From Deltaproteobacteria bacterium (GTDB taxonomy: Bacteria; Desulfobacterota; Desulfobacteria; Desulfobacterales; JAFDDL01), in assembly GCA_019310865.1 (NCBI GenBank), contig JAFDDL010000006.1:1-20671 (forward strand): a DNA stretch of 20,671 bases, written 5' to 3'. Numbering within the stretch: position 1 is the first letter of the stretch; each line of letters starts with the position of its first letter. Under the pieces are notes generated by a model. The model saw only the letters and a list, made by a program, of their open reading frames with translations, was not told the DNA's origin and did no database searches. The position numbers were made by a program, and so were the translations under genes. Below are positions 1 through 6,579 of the stretch, piece after piece.

Positions 1-327
1 GGGCTTTTCCGGGAAACGCTCAGCCAGAAGCTGGACACCTGCCCCGCATGCCATGGAAACCAGGCAATCATAGTCGGCCACCAGGGCATCGAGCCCCTCG
101 AAATATTTCAGGTTGCATTGTCGTTCCACCGTGTAGGCGTCGAGCCGATTGGGCTTGTTTTCATTTTTATAGCGCCGGTTGATATCCGTATTGAGTGTCT
201 GGACCTCCTTTTGCCCGCCGGCCAGACAGACAGAGACACATCCGCCGCACCCGATGTTCAAGACGCGCGTGTATTCTCCGATAGCATCCATTATTTCTTC
301 AATGGGTTTTTGTTTTGCTTTTATCAC
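1..327 (-). CDS. metV: MetV-like methylenetetrahydrofolate reductase partner, 3'-truncated by the window edge
   Basis: The visible 109 residues begin VIKAKQKPIEEIMD and soon reach NIGCGGCVSVCLAGG, a cysteine-rich motif typical of MetV (the MTHFR C-terminal-type zinc/iron-sulfur protein), followed by the phrase SMACGAGVQLLAERFPEK. In acetogens and sulfate reducers MetV forms a complex with MetF and provides iron-sulfur or electron-transfer capacity; that role is known for the family, not shown here. The start is the GTG at 327, chosen because a TGGAGGT ribosome-binding site lies about 7 bases upstream and no ATG is available there. It is the last visible gene of a run starting with metF, which supports the call. 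The C-terminal part lies outside the window, so total length and any fusion (for example to HdrA or MvhD) cannot be judged. Confidence 0.85.
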   Translation of the reverse strand, partial: MIKAKQKPIEEIMDAIGEYTRVLNIGCGGCVSVCLAGGQKEVQTLNTDINRRYKNENKPNRLDAYTVERQCNLKYFEGLDALVADYDCLVSMACGAGVQLLAERFPEKP

Positions 328-385
328 AATGGTACCTCCATGATTGGTAGAAAAGGTTTTGAAACCACTTCTAAGCAGTCAGTCA

Positions 386-793
386 TTATCTCAGATGACA
401 CTCCCCGCAAAGCTCCGGTCCGGTGGCCTCGTCGGCCTTGCGCAGGTCGATATGGCATTTAATACACTGGTGATGAAAGGCCTCTTGAAGTCCAGTCTTC
501 GCGTCTGTGTTGTGGCATGAGCCGCACAGTACTTCCGGATTGTCTTCCTCGAGTTCGTCTTCATCGAGAATGTTCTCCCCGTCTTCATACTTGTGATGGC
601 AATCGAGACAATCATAGCCATCCATGTGAACCTCATGGGGGAACAAGACGGCCGGTCGCTGTTTGCCGTCGTATTGTGCCGGATTGTCCAGCAGTATTTC
701 CTCTTCCTGACCGTAAGAGAGGGACAAGCCAAACAGAATCATCAACGGTAGCAGGATGGTCGGTACCCAAATGTATTTTTTAAAACGGGACAT
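386..793 (-). CDS. Periplasmic tetraheme cytochrome c (class III, c3-like)
   Basis: This 135-residue protein starts with a basic end and a hydrophobic stretch (about residues 8-27, ending SLSYGQ), a likely Sec signal peptide, so the mature protein should be periplasmic. Four CxxCH heme-binding motifs are visible: CLDCH, CGSCH, CIKCH and CGECH, the last almost at the C-terminus. Additional histidines (HEVH near residue 53, HHK after the first motif, FHHQ before the third) can serve as distal ligands for bis-His hemes. Size and layout fit class III cytochromes c3/TmcA of sulfate reducers. It sits 67 bases downstream of an HdrC-like gene and a NarI-like membrane gene, so it probably donates electrons to, or accepts them from, that membrane module. 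ATG at 793 has an AAAGG-type ribosome-binding site. The middle of the protein is strongly acidic (DEDELEEDN). Confidence 0.9.
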   Translation of the reverse strand: MSRFKKYIWVPTILLPLMILFGLSLSYGQEEEILLDNPAQYDGKQRPAVLFPHEVHMDGYDCLDCHHKYEDGENILDEDELEEDNPEVLCGSCHNTDAKTGLQEAFHHQCIKCHIDLRKADEATGPELCGECHLR

Positions 794-860
794 AGTTATG
801 TTAACCTTTCAATCCGCAATTCGAATCATTTTCTAGCAAGTGACGATTCTTTGCGGCCAT

Positions 861-1244
861 TTATTCTTCGTCATAAGTTCGATACACGTCTTGCGTGCGA
901 CAAATATTTCGAGCCAGTGTGATCATCTCCGGAATATCGATTCCAAAGGGGCAATAGCACCGGGTGCACAGCACGCATCGATTCCAGGCGATGTCGCCGA
1001 TCTCCTCAAGGGTTTCCCGGTCCACCTTCCCGCGTTTTTTATACAACTTGCCGATGGAATTGATGAACTTATGCGAGGGCATGTACACCGGATCATTGTC
1101 TTTGGTGTTATATAAAAAACAGCTTTCGGCGCATAGACTGCAATGGGCGCAGGCCCGCAGCCAGAGTTTCATTTTGGCCTTATGGGGCGCCATGGCCGAT
1201 TGTATGTCTTCAATATTTATGGCATTTGTATTGGTTTCCGTCAT
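861..1244 (-). CDS. HdrC-like two-cluster 4Fe-4S protein
   Basis: This is a 127-residue cytoplasmic iron-sulfur protein of HdrC size. The first cluster motif is C32-x2-C35-x2-C38-x3-C42 (CAHCSLCAESC). The second is C90-x2-C93-x2-C96-x1-C98-P (CVLCTRCYCPFGIDIP), with the CP and the following FGIDIP typical of HdrC/DsrK/TmcB-type proteins. There are no CCG domains, so it corresponds only to the ferredoxin part of those larger proteins. It is sandwiched between a NarI-like membrane subunit and a tetraheme cytochrome and is probably the cytoplasmic electron carrier that connects MetF/MetV with the membrane protein (inference). GGAGACC precedes the ATG at 1244. The second motif is one residue shorter than the usual C-x2-C-x2-C-x3-C; the codons were read directly and no frameshift is needed. 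Confidence 0.85.
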   Translation of the reverse strand: MTETNTNAINIEDIQSAMAPHKAKMKLWLRACAHCSLCAESCFLYNTKDNDPVYMPSHKFINSIGKLYKKRGKVDRETLEEIGDIAWNRCVLCTRCYCPFGIDIPEMITLARNICRTQDVYRTYDEE

Positions 1245-1280
1245 GTTGGTCTCCGCATGTCAACGGTTTTAATTGACTAT

Positions 1281-1952
1281 TTACCACGCCCGACTTCCCT
1301 GGCCCAAGGTGTGCTCATTAACCACCATAAACCGGTTCAGAAAAAAGAAGATCATATGAACCAGCTTGGTAAACGGGATTGCCATCAGCATGATCTCACC
1401 GCAGAGCATGTGAATGATCATCATGGTCCGGTAATCGTAAATCTGATGATAGGCAAGAAATCCGGTCAAAAACGGTGCAATGGCAATTGCCAGCACCAGG
1501 TAATCGTAAAAACTGGTGATGGACCGCACCCGGGACAAGAATATTCGTCGAAGCAGGAAATAGGCGCAGCAGGCCAGAAAGATGAGTGTTAAAACATCGG
1601 TCACGGTTTCTGAAAAAGCGGCCAGACTCAACCCCCAGGACAGATCAAACAGCTCATTATGGCCCAGGAGAAAAATCGGGGTGATAAACAGGCAGATATG
1701 AAAAATGGTGCTCACCGTAATGGTAACCGGATGCACACCGAGCACGGTCATTTTCAGGGATCTTAACCAGGTGACCAGTTTCCGGCCCAAAGGCGTCTTC
1801 TCCGTTGCCTTTTTAATTCGAATCGTCGGTACATGGGGCGAAAAGCCCGCCTTGCGGCTCAGCGTGTAAAAGCGGATAATCTGAAACACGGTACCGGCCA
1901 TAAAAACGATAAAAGAGACCCAGACCAACGGGCCGCGAACAAGATCGTACAT
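1281..1952 (-). CDS. NarI/TmcC/DsrM-like membrane cytochrome b subunit
   Basis: A 223-residue integral membrane protein with about five hydrophobic segments (roughly residues 5-27, 78-98, 113-134, 150-168, 177-205). Histidines placed in or near the helices (H74, H85, H98, H169, H181, H199) are candidates for heme b ligands, as in the nitrate reductase gamma, DsrM, TmcC and HmcE families. These proteins exchange electrons between a cytoplasmic iron-sulfur subunit, the quinone pool and periplasmic cytochromes. The immediate neighbours, an HdrC-like protein and a tetraheme cytochrome c, are just those partners. AGGAGTGACGA precedes the ATG at 1952. It follows metF by 47 bases and probably shares its transcript. 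The subfamily cannot be fixed without comparison. Confidence 0.8.
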   Translation of the reverse strand: MYDLVRGPLVWVSFIVFMAGTVFQIIRFYTLSRKAGFSPHVPTIRIKKATEKTPLGRKLVTWLRSLKMTVLGVHPVTITVSTIFHICLFITPIFLLGHNELFDLSWGLSLAAFSETVTDVLTLIFLACCAYFLLRRIFLSRVRSITSFYDYLVLAIAIAPFLTGFLAYHQIYDYRTMMIIHMLCGEIMLMAIPFTKLVHMIFFFLNRFMVVNEHTLGQGSRAW

Positions 1953-1999
1953 TCGTCACTCCTGACAAGTGGTTGCCAATCTCATGGATTGGGGGCGGT

Positions 2000-2923
2000 T
2001 CACACGGTCGGCCGTGGCAGAACCTTTGCCTGTTCGGCGATCTCCGGCACCTTATGCTCCCATTCAATGGCCATTAAATGGATGCCCGCGACGCCTTTCA
2101 TTTCTTTGAACTCTTCAATTTGTTCACAGGCCATCTTGATGCCTTCGGCGGCCTGTTCTTTTCTTTTAACCCCTTTTATGCGCTGGATGACTTCATCCGG
2201 AACATCCATGCCCGGAACCGATTTTTGCATGTATCGCGCCATACCAAGACTCTTCATGGGCGTGACGCCGGCCAGAATGTAGACCTTTTCCGTAAGGCCC
2301 ATGTCGTTGGCCTGCTTGACCCACTCGCGCATTCGGTCCATGTTGTAGATGCACTGGGTTTGTATGAAATCCGCACCGGCGGCGACTTTTTTGGCCAGGC
2401 GATGCACGCGCCATTCAAACGGTTCGGCAAAGGGATTGGCTGCCGCACCAATGAACATTTTCGGCGCCACGTCGATTTCGGCTTCGCTGAGGAATTTTTC
2501 CTCATCGCGCATTTTCTTGACCATGCTGATCAACTGCATGGAGTCGATATCGAACACGCCTTTGGCATTGGGATGATCGCCAAACATCTGATGATCCCCG
2601 GACAGGCATAGCAGGTTCCGGATACCATGGGCATAGGCACCGAGAATATCGGCCTGCATGGCCAACCGATTTCGATCGCGGCAGACCATCTGGTAGTTGG
2701 GCTCCAGCCCCTCTTGCATCGCGATGATCGAGGTGGCCCAGCTGGACATGCGCACCATGGCGGTCTGGTTATCGGTAATATTGACGGAATCGACCATTCC
2801 CTTCAGTGGGCGGGCTTTTTTCCGAACCGCTTCCACATTGGCGCCCCGGGGTGGACCCAGTTCGCCGGTGAATGCGAAATGGCCGGCTTTAAGGACTTTT
2901 TCAAGGTTACTGCCTGATTCCAT
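2000..2923 (-). CDS. metF: Methylenetetrahydrofolate reductase (MetF)
   Basis: This 307-residue protein is a recognisable MetF TIM barrel: an N-terminal FTGELGPPRGAN with the conserved Glu (E21), VDSVNITDNQ, NLLCLSGDH, a central GAAANPF, then GADFIQTQCIYN and ILAGVTP. MetF interconverts methylene-THF and methyl-THF using flavin. The protein has no N-terminal extension, as in the MetF-MetV type that depends on a partner for electrons. It is the first gene of a minus-strand run that also carries the NarI-like, HdrC-like, cytochrome c and MetV genes, so it probably works in the methyl branch of the Wood-Ljungdahl pathway rather than only in methionine synthesis. ATG at 2923 has a GAGGAAC ribosome-binding site. 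The upstream 580 bases contain no same-strand gene, so the promoter should lie there. Confidence 0.93.
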   Translation of the reverse strand: MESGSNLEKVLKAGHFAFTGELGPPRGANVEAVRKKARPLKGMVDSVNITDNQTAMVRMSSWATSIIAMQEGLEPNYQMVCRDRNRLAMQADILGAYAHGIRNLLCLSGDHQMFGDHPNAKGVFDIDSMQLISMVKKMRDEEKFLSEAEIDVAPKMFIGAAANPFAEPFEWRVHRLAKKVAAGADFIQTQCIYNMDRMREWVKQANDMGLTEKVYILAGVTPMKSLGMARYMQKSVPGMDVPDEVIQRIKGVKRKEQAAEGIKMACEQIEEFKEMKGVAGIHLMAIEWEHKVPEIAEQAKVLPRPTV

Positions 2924-3038
2924 AACGTTCCTCTTTTATTCCAATTTTATTCCAAGCGGCTCAGGGAGCCGGTTACAATTCCCGAAGCGTTGAATGGTTC
3001 ACCGTTTCAACCGGAATTTACATCGAAACGATTTTTTT

Positions 3039-3059
3039 ACACAACGACATCGGTTGTGT
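3039..3059. promoter_or_regulatory. 7-bp inverted repeat upstream of metF (possible operator)
   Basis: ACACAAC and GTTGTGT are perfect reverse complements separated by 7 bases, about 116 bases upstream of the metF start. A run of seven T precedes it on the plus strand, which makes it unlike a terminator for either strand. Size and position suit a dimeric regulator site in the metF promoter region, but no regulator is encoded nearby and the role is inference. Confidence 0.35.
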
Positions 3060-3260
3060 CAAGTCATTAGTCGGTCTTTCAAGGCGTTATCGAGAAAATA
3101 TATATTAATAACAAATGGTTGTAATCGGATGGGCTTGCGGCTACATCGGCGCAAAAATAAGGCGGCTTGCCCACCTCCACTGTCCAGGGCGGTATGACCT
3201 CACCGACCCGGTTGCCGGCTGTTTTTTATAATCTTTCCGGTTGTTGTCTGACTCAGCTAA

Positions 3261-3417
3261 GGATCGGGAACTAAATAAATTGGACGAAGATTGCGAAGGA
3301 TTGAGGTCCGTATTCAAGGCGCGTTGAAGCTCGCATACTTTACGTATGTGGGCTTTAACGTAACGCAGAAGACGGGCCTCAAGACGACCATCGTTCAAGT
3401 TATTTAGTTCACGATCC
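3261..3417. repeat. 157-bp imperfect palindrome, possible MITE-like or REP-like element
   Basis: The two ends are inverted copies: left GGATCGGGAACTAAATAA, right (reverse complement) GGATCGTGAACTAAATAA. Over the first 33 bases about 27 match. The similarity continues inward through TGAGG(T/C)CCGT and an AAGC(T/C)CxCATAC core to the centre near TTTACGTATG, so the transcript of either strand could fold into one long hairpin. There is no room for a transposase. It looks like a dispersed non-autonomous element or a large intergenic palindrome; copy number cannot be judged from one window. Confidence 0.7.
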
Positions 3418-3504
3418 TAAACCCGATGATGGCGCTTTTTCAAGTTTTATGATAAAAAATCCGTTCATCAATGCTGACAAAGGATTCCAAAAAGGAGAGG
3501 TGGC

Positions 3505-3867
3505 ATGGAAAAGTGGTTTTTTATCGTCGAGTCCAATTGCACCGATTATGCGCGTGAGGCTGAATTCAATGAATGGTATGACGAAATTGACCTTCCCGAT
3601 GTGCTCAAGACGGCCGGATTCGTCAAGGTGACCCGATACGCATGTGAGACGGACTTAAATCAGCGCTATGACAGGATTGACACGCAGGCAGGAAAGGGCA
3701 AGTATCTTGCCCTGTATGAGATAGAGACCGACGACATCGACGGGGTGATGAAAGCATTGGACAAGGGCGTGGACAAGATGAGGGACCGGGGGCGGCTGAC
3801 CGATTTGATATCGGTTGTGTCACGACGCCTCTATAAGCAGGTTGGCTTCCTTGCCAATTACAATTAA
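3505..3867 (+). CDS. Small protein, dimeric alpha/beta-barrel-like (EthD/ferredoxin-fold type), function unknown
   Basis: A 120-residue soluble protein and the only plus-strand gene. The pattern of WFFIVESNC (strand), an acidic helix with EFNEWYDEIDLPDV, then FVKVTRYA and YLALYEIETDD before a helix (VMKALDKGVDKMRDRG) resembles dimeric alpha/beta-barrel proteins such as EthD-like or stress-response barrel families, where NEWYDxxHxPDVL is common; here the usual His is replaced by Leu. AAAGGAGAGGTGGC precedes the ATG at 3505, an excellent ribosome-binding site. It stands alone, divergent from metF and convergent with the large catabolic cluster. No signal peptide, membrane segment or metal motif is visible. 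Assignment rests on pattern recognition only. Confidence 0.75.
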   Translation: MEKWFFIVESNCTDYAREAEFNEWYDEIDLPDVLKTAGFVKVTRYACETDLNQRYDRIDTQAGKGKYLALYEIETDDIDGVMKALDKGVDKMRDRGRLTDLISVVSRRLYKQVGFLANYN

Positions 3868-3875
3868 TGTAAATG

Positions 3876-3895
3876 TAAAAGGGGACCTCCTTTTA
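3876..3895. terminator. Weak hairpin between convergent genes
   Basis: TAAAAGG and CCTTTTA form a 7-bp stem around the 6-base loop GGACCT, between the end of the plus-strand gene and the end of the minus-strand MBL gene. The stem is A/T-rich and is followed by only short T runs on either strand, so termination activity is uncertain; its place between two convergent stop codons is the main argument. Confidence 0.35.
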
Positions 3896-3949
3896 GAGTT
3901 TGTAGTTTACTTTTTATAACCGTTCGTTACTTATTATTTTTCATTGCCT

Positions 3950-4963
3950 TTAGATCGCTCTGTACACCACCGGCAGGCCGTCATCAATCAGCTGAACACG
4001 TCCCTCCGCAATAAGATACTCCAAGTGAACGGTAACTTCCGAAACGGCAAAATAGGCTTCTCCACTGGTCTTTCGCCGGAAGAGTTTTTCAACGATATCG
4101 TAAATAGACCGGTTACCGTTTCCCAATGCGCTTCGAATCGATTTCATCATTTGCTGATGATAGTCAAAATAGGTTGAAATAAGGTGAGCCGGATCATCGA
4201 CATATTCGCCATGGCCTGAAAAAACATAACGAATATCCATAGCTGCCAGTTTTTCGAGCGAATTCAGATGTGCTTTCAGACTTTGGTAATTTGGGGTTTT
4301 TAGCCGGTGGTGCTTGAGCTCCATGATGGCGTTGGGGGGGAAATGTTTTATGACCGTATCCCCGCTGAACAAAATTTTTCGGTCCGGATCATAAAGACAA
4401 CAGGCCCCAGGGCTGTGGCCAGGCGTATGAACCACTTTCAAGCGGTAACCGTCACCTGAAAAAGTCTGACCATCTTCCATGGTTGACAGGTTTTCGATGG
4501 GGTCGGCCATACTCTCCAGATCGTCAAAGTGTTTCCTGAGCATCATTATTTCTTTATTCGGCATGTTCGCACGAATGAAAAAGCGCTCCACCGTTTCGTC
4601 CCAGTCCCAGACACGCCCGCCACATTCTTCTTTTGAAATACGCCATTTGTCTTCGGGGTGGATAAAACAATCAACCGGGCGCCCGGCCGCCTCGATTATT
4701 GTTGTGGCCAGGCCCACATGATCGCCGTGGCAATGGGTGAGAATAATTCGTTCGACATCGCCCCAGCCAAATCCCAGGGCGTTGAGTTGATTTGCTATGG
4801 AAGCAAACGCCTCCGGGGATTTGGTGCCGGCATCAATCAGGGTGATCGGCCCGTTGCCGACGGCAAACATATTGACCGAAAGGAGAATGGAATGACCCGC
4901 CGGCGCCGGCAACGTCAGCGCATGAATATTGTCGATGGCGGGAAATGCCCTTAATTTCTTCAT
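3950..4963 (-). CDS. MBL-fold metallo-hydrolase
   Basis: A 337-residue metallo-beta-lactamase-fold protein. The dinuclear metal motif is clear: THCHGDHVG (H77, H79, D81, H82), HTPGHSPG (H179/H183), SGDT (D202) and SGHGE (H251). The C-terminal 70 residues look like a small helical domain as in LACTB2/glyoxalase-II-like proteins. Family members hydrolyse thioesters, lactones or phosphodiesters; in a CoA-pathway cluster a thioesterase or lactonase role is plausible but not shown. It is the last gene of the large cluster, 21 bases after the acyl-CoA dehydrogenase. The ribosome-binding site (GGAAAAA) before ATG 4963 is weak, which fits coupling to the gene before it. It ends with TAA shortly before a weak hairpin. 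Confidence 0.88.
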   Translation of the reverse strand: MKKLRAFPAIDNIHALTLPAPAGHSILLSVNMFAVGNGPITLIDAGTKSPEAFASIANQLNALGFGWGDVERIILTHCHGDHVGLATTIIEAAGRPVDCFIHPEDKWRISKEECGGRVWDWDETVERFFIRANMPNKEIMMLRKHFDDLESMADPIENLSTMEDGQTFSGDGYRLKVVHTPGHSPGACCLYDPDRKILFSGDTVIKHFPPNAIMELKHHRLKTPNYQSLKAHLNSLEKLAAMDIRYVFSGHGEYVDDPAHLISTYFDYHQQMMKSIRSALGNGNRSIYDIVEKLFRRKTSGEAYFAVSEVTVHLEYLIAEGRVQLIDDGLPVVYRAI

Positions 4964-4984
4964 TGATGATTTTTCCGGGCCGTT

Positions 4985-6160
4985 TTAATAGGACCTTGGC
5001 AGGCCCAGGATATGTTCGCTGGTATAGTTCAGCGTCATCTGCTGGGTAATGGGCGCCAGCCGAAAGAGTTGGACTTCCCGCCACCACCGCTCGATGTGAT
5101 ACTCCTTTGCGTACCCATACCCGCCCAGGGTCTGCATGGCATGGTAGGTCGCCTCGATGCACGCCTCCACGGCCAGGTATTTGGCCATGTTGGCAATATC
5201 GCCGACCTGTTTTGCATTTTTTTTCTGATCATGCAAGGTGGCGGCTTTGAGGACGGCCATCCATGCACATTCCAGTTTGGCATGGGCCGCCGCAAGGGGG
5301 AATTGTATTCCCTGATAGGCGCCAATGGGTCCATCAAAGACCACCCTTTCTTTTGCGTATGATACAGCGTGCTTGATCGCTATCCTTCCGGTCCCGACGG
5401 CGCCTGCGGCGATCAGAATCCTTTCAGGGTTGATGGTTCCCATCAGATGAAACCAACCATTGCCTTCCTCTCCAAGGAGATTTTCTTCGGGAACCTTCAG
5501 GTCGCTTATCCCCAGGTCGTAGGTGGGCGAGTAATTCATGCCGTGCTTGGGGATATAAGAGCTTTTAATGCTGTTGTTGGGCAACTCCACCAAGAACAGA
5601 GAAATGCCTTTTGATTTTTTGACCGCCTCATCCCGGGGCGTTGTCCTGGCCACCAGAAGCATCAGTTGGGACTCCCGGGCATTGGTGATGAACATCTTAT
5701 TTCCGTTGATGATATAGTTATTTCCATCTTTTTGTGCAAACGTGGCAATGTTCAGGGTATTGGTACCCGCGTCCGGTTCCGTCAGGCCAAAACAGGTGAT
5801 GATTTCCCCTTCTGCAATCCTGGGCAGGTATTTTTGTTTTTGTGCCTCGTTCCCGTGATGGGCTATGGAAAGGCCACCCAGGACACCCATCAAATAATTA
5901 TTGACGGGTGCGGCGCCTCCACCGTTGCTGCACAACGCCTCGAGGGCCAGCGCCCCCTCGGTGAGTGTCATCGCCGTACCGTCATATTCATCTGAAATCC
6001 CCAGGCCGAGGAAGCCAAGATCTCCCAGCGCTTCGAAAAAGTCGCGTGGAAACTCATGCTCTTCTTCCTTTTCGTACCAGTATTCAGGGCCAAATTTCTT
6101 TGCGATCTCTTTGGCCGACTTGACGATCATTTTCTGCTCGGTGCTTAAATCAAAATCCAT
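4985..6160 (-). CDS. Acyl-CoA dehydrogenase with the catalytic Glu in the isovaleryl-/long-chain position
   Basis: A 391-residue FAD-dependent acyl-CoA dehydrogenase: N-terminal helical domain (FDLSTEQKMIV), middle strand domain with CFGLTEPDAGTN, and a C-terminal helical domain with QTLGGYGYAKEYHIERWWR. The ATG at 6160 has GGAG six bases upstream; a TTG 12 bases earlier is in frame but overlaps that site. In short/medium-chain enzymes the base is the Glu of YEGT near the C-terminus; here that segment reads FRLAPITQQ, without Glu. Instead NPERILIAAGAVG places E246 where isovaleryl-CoA and long-chain dehydrogenases carry their base. This suggests a branched or bulky acyl-CoA substrate. Electrons would normally go to ETF, which is not in this window. 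It sits between a cupin and the MBL gene. Confidence 0.92.
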   Translation of the reverse strand: MDFDLSTEQKMIVKSAKEIAKKFGPEYWYEKEEEHEFPRDFFEALGDLGFLGLGISDEYDGTAMTLTEGALALEALCSNGGGAAPVNNYLMGVLGGLSIAHHGNEAQKQKYLPRIAEGEIITCFGLTEPDAGTNTLNIATFAQKDGNNYIINGNKMFITNARESQLMLLVARTTPRDEAVKKSKGISLFLVELPNNSIKSSYIPKHGMNYSPTYDLGISDLKVPEENLLGEEGNGWFHLMGTINPERILIAAGAVGTGRIAIKHAVSYAKERVVFDGPIGAYQGIQFPLAAAHAKLECAWMAVLKAATLHDQKKNAKQVGDIANMAKYLAVEACIEATYHAMQTLGGYGYAKEYHIERWWREVQLFRLAPITQQMTLNYTSEHILGLPRSY

Positions 6161-6220
6161 AACATACTCCAATGAGCCTTTTATGTCTTCGCAGTTTATT
6201 CTTCATTCTTGAAACTACTT

Positions 6221-6553
6221 CTACACTTTGAATGCAAGATAGTCCTCCCGAGCCGGTGAATAAACCTCGACGCCTTCTGAAGCCTCAAGCGTTTCACCCT
6301 GGTGCTCAACACCTGCGGGTATGGACCAGCAATCGCCAGGTTCAACGATGTAGACTTCTCCGCCGATGGTGAACTTTATTTTCCCTTTCAAGAGGGTGCC
6401 GGTCTGTTCATAGGGGTGGTTGTGGCCGGCATGAACCTGGCCGCCTTCCATGCTGAATTTGATCATCAGCATTTTTTCTCCGTGAACCACCGTTTTCAAG
6501 TTCATACCCGGGGCCAGTTCTTTGTAATCCGTTTCCTTGGTTTTATAAATCAT
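6221..6553 (-). CDS. Single-domain cupin protein
   Basis: A 110-residue beta-barrel cupin. The first metal motif reads HNHPYEQ (H44, H46, Q50) and the second VEPGDCWSIPAGVEHQ (H84), with the typical glycine-rich turns LLKGKIKFTIGG between them. Proteins of this size bind a divalent metal and act as isomerases, dioxygenases, or as ligand-binding or stabilising proteins; which one applies cannot be read from the sequence. AAGGAGAACCCATC precedes the ATG at 6553. It lies 26 bases after the AOR gene and 60 bases before the acyl-CoA dehydrogenase, so it belongs to the catabolic cluster. In an anaerobe a dioxygenase is unlikely. A second, only distantly similar cupin lies at the right edge of the window. 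Confidence 0.85.
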   Translation of the reverse strand: MIYKTKETDYKELAPGMNLKTVVHGEKMLMIKFSMEGGQVHAGHNHPYEQTGTLLKGKIKFTIGGEVYIVEPGDCWSIPAGVEHQGETLEASEGVEVYSPAREDYLAFKV

Positions 6554-6579
6554 GATGGGTTCTCCTTTATGAATAAATG

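Larger units (their letters stand above)
2924..3504. other. 581-bp intergenic region between divergent genes
   Basis: This gap lies between metF (minus) and the only plus-strand gene. It should contain both promoters, though no strong -35/-10 pair could be picked with confidence. Visible structure: an inverted repeat at 3039-3059, an AT-rich tract near 3095-3115, and a 157-bp palindromic element at 3261-3417. An 85-codon minus-strand reading frame (3141-3398) overlaps the palindrome but has no plausible ribosome-binding site or protein character and is not taken as a gene. Confidence 0.7.

Noticed and set aside
3200..3230. Rho-independent terminator (CCGG-TTG-CCGG followed by T6)
   Set aside because: The stem is only four base pairs and there is no plus-strand gene upstream for it to terminate.
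3141..3398. 85-codon minus-strand reading frame
   Set aside because: It lies largely within the palindromic element, has no ribosome-binding site and no protein-like features.
6161..6172. TTG start for the acyl-CoA dehydrogenase
   Set aside because: It overlaps the GGAG ribosome-binding site of the better ATG at 6160.
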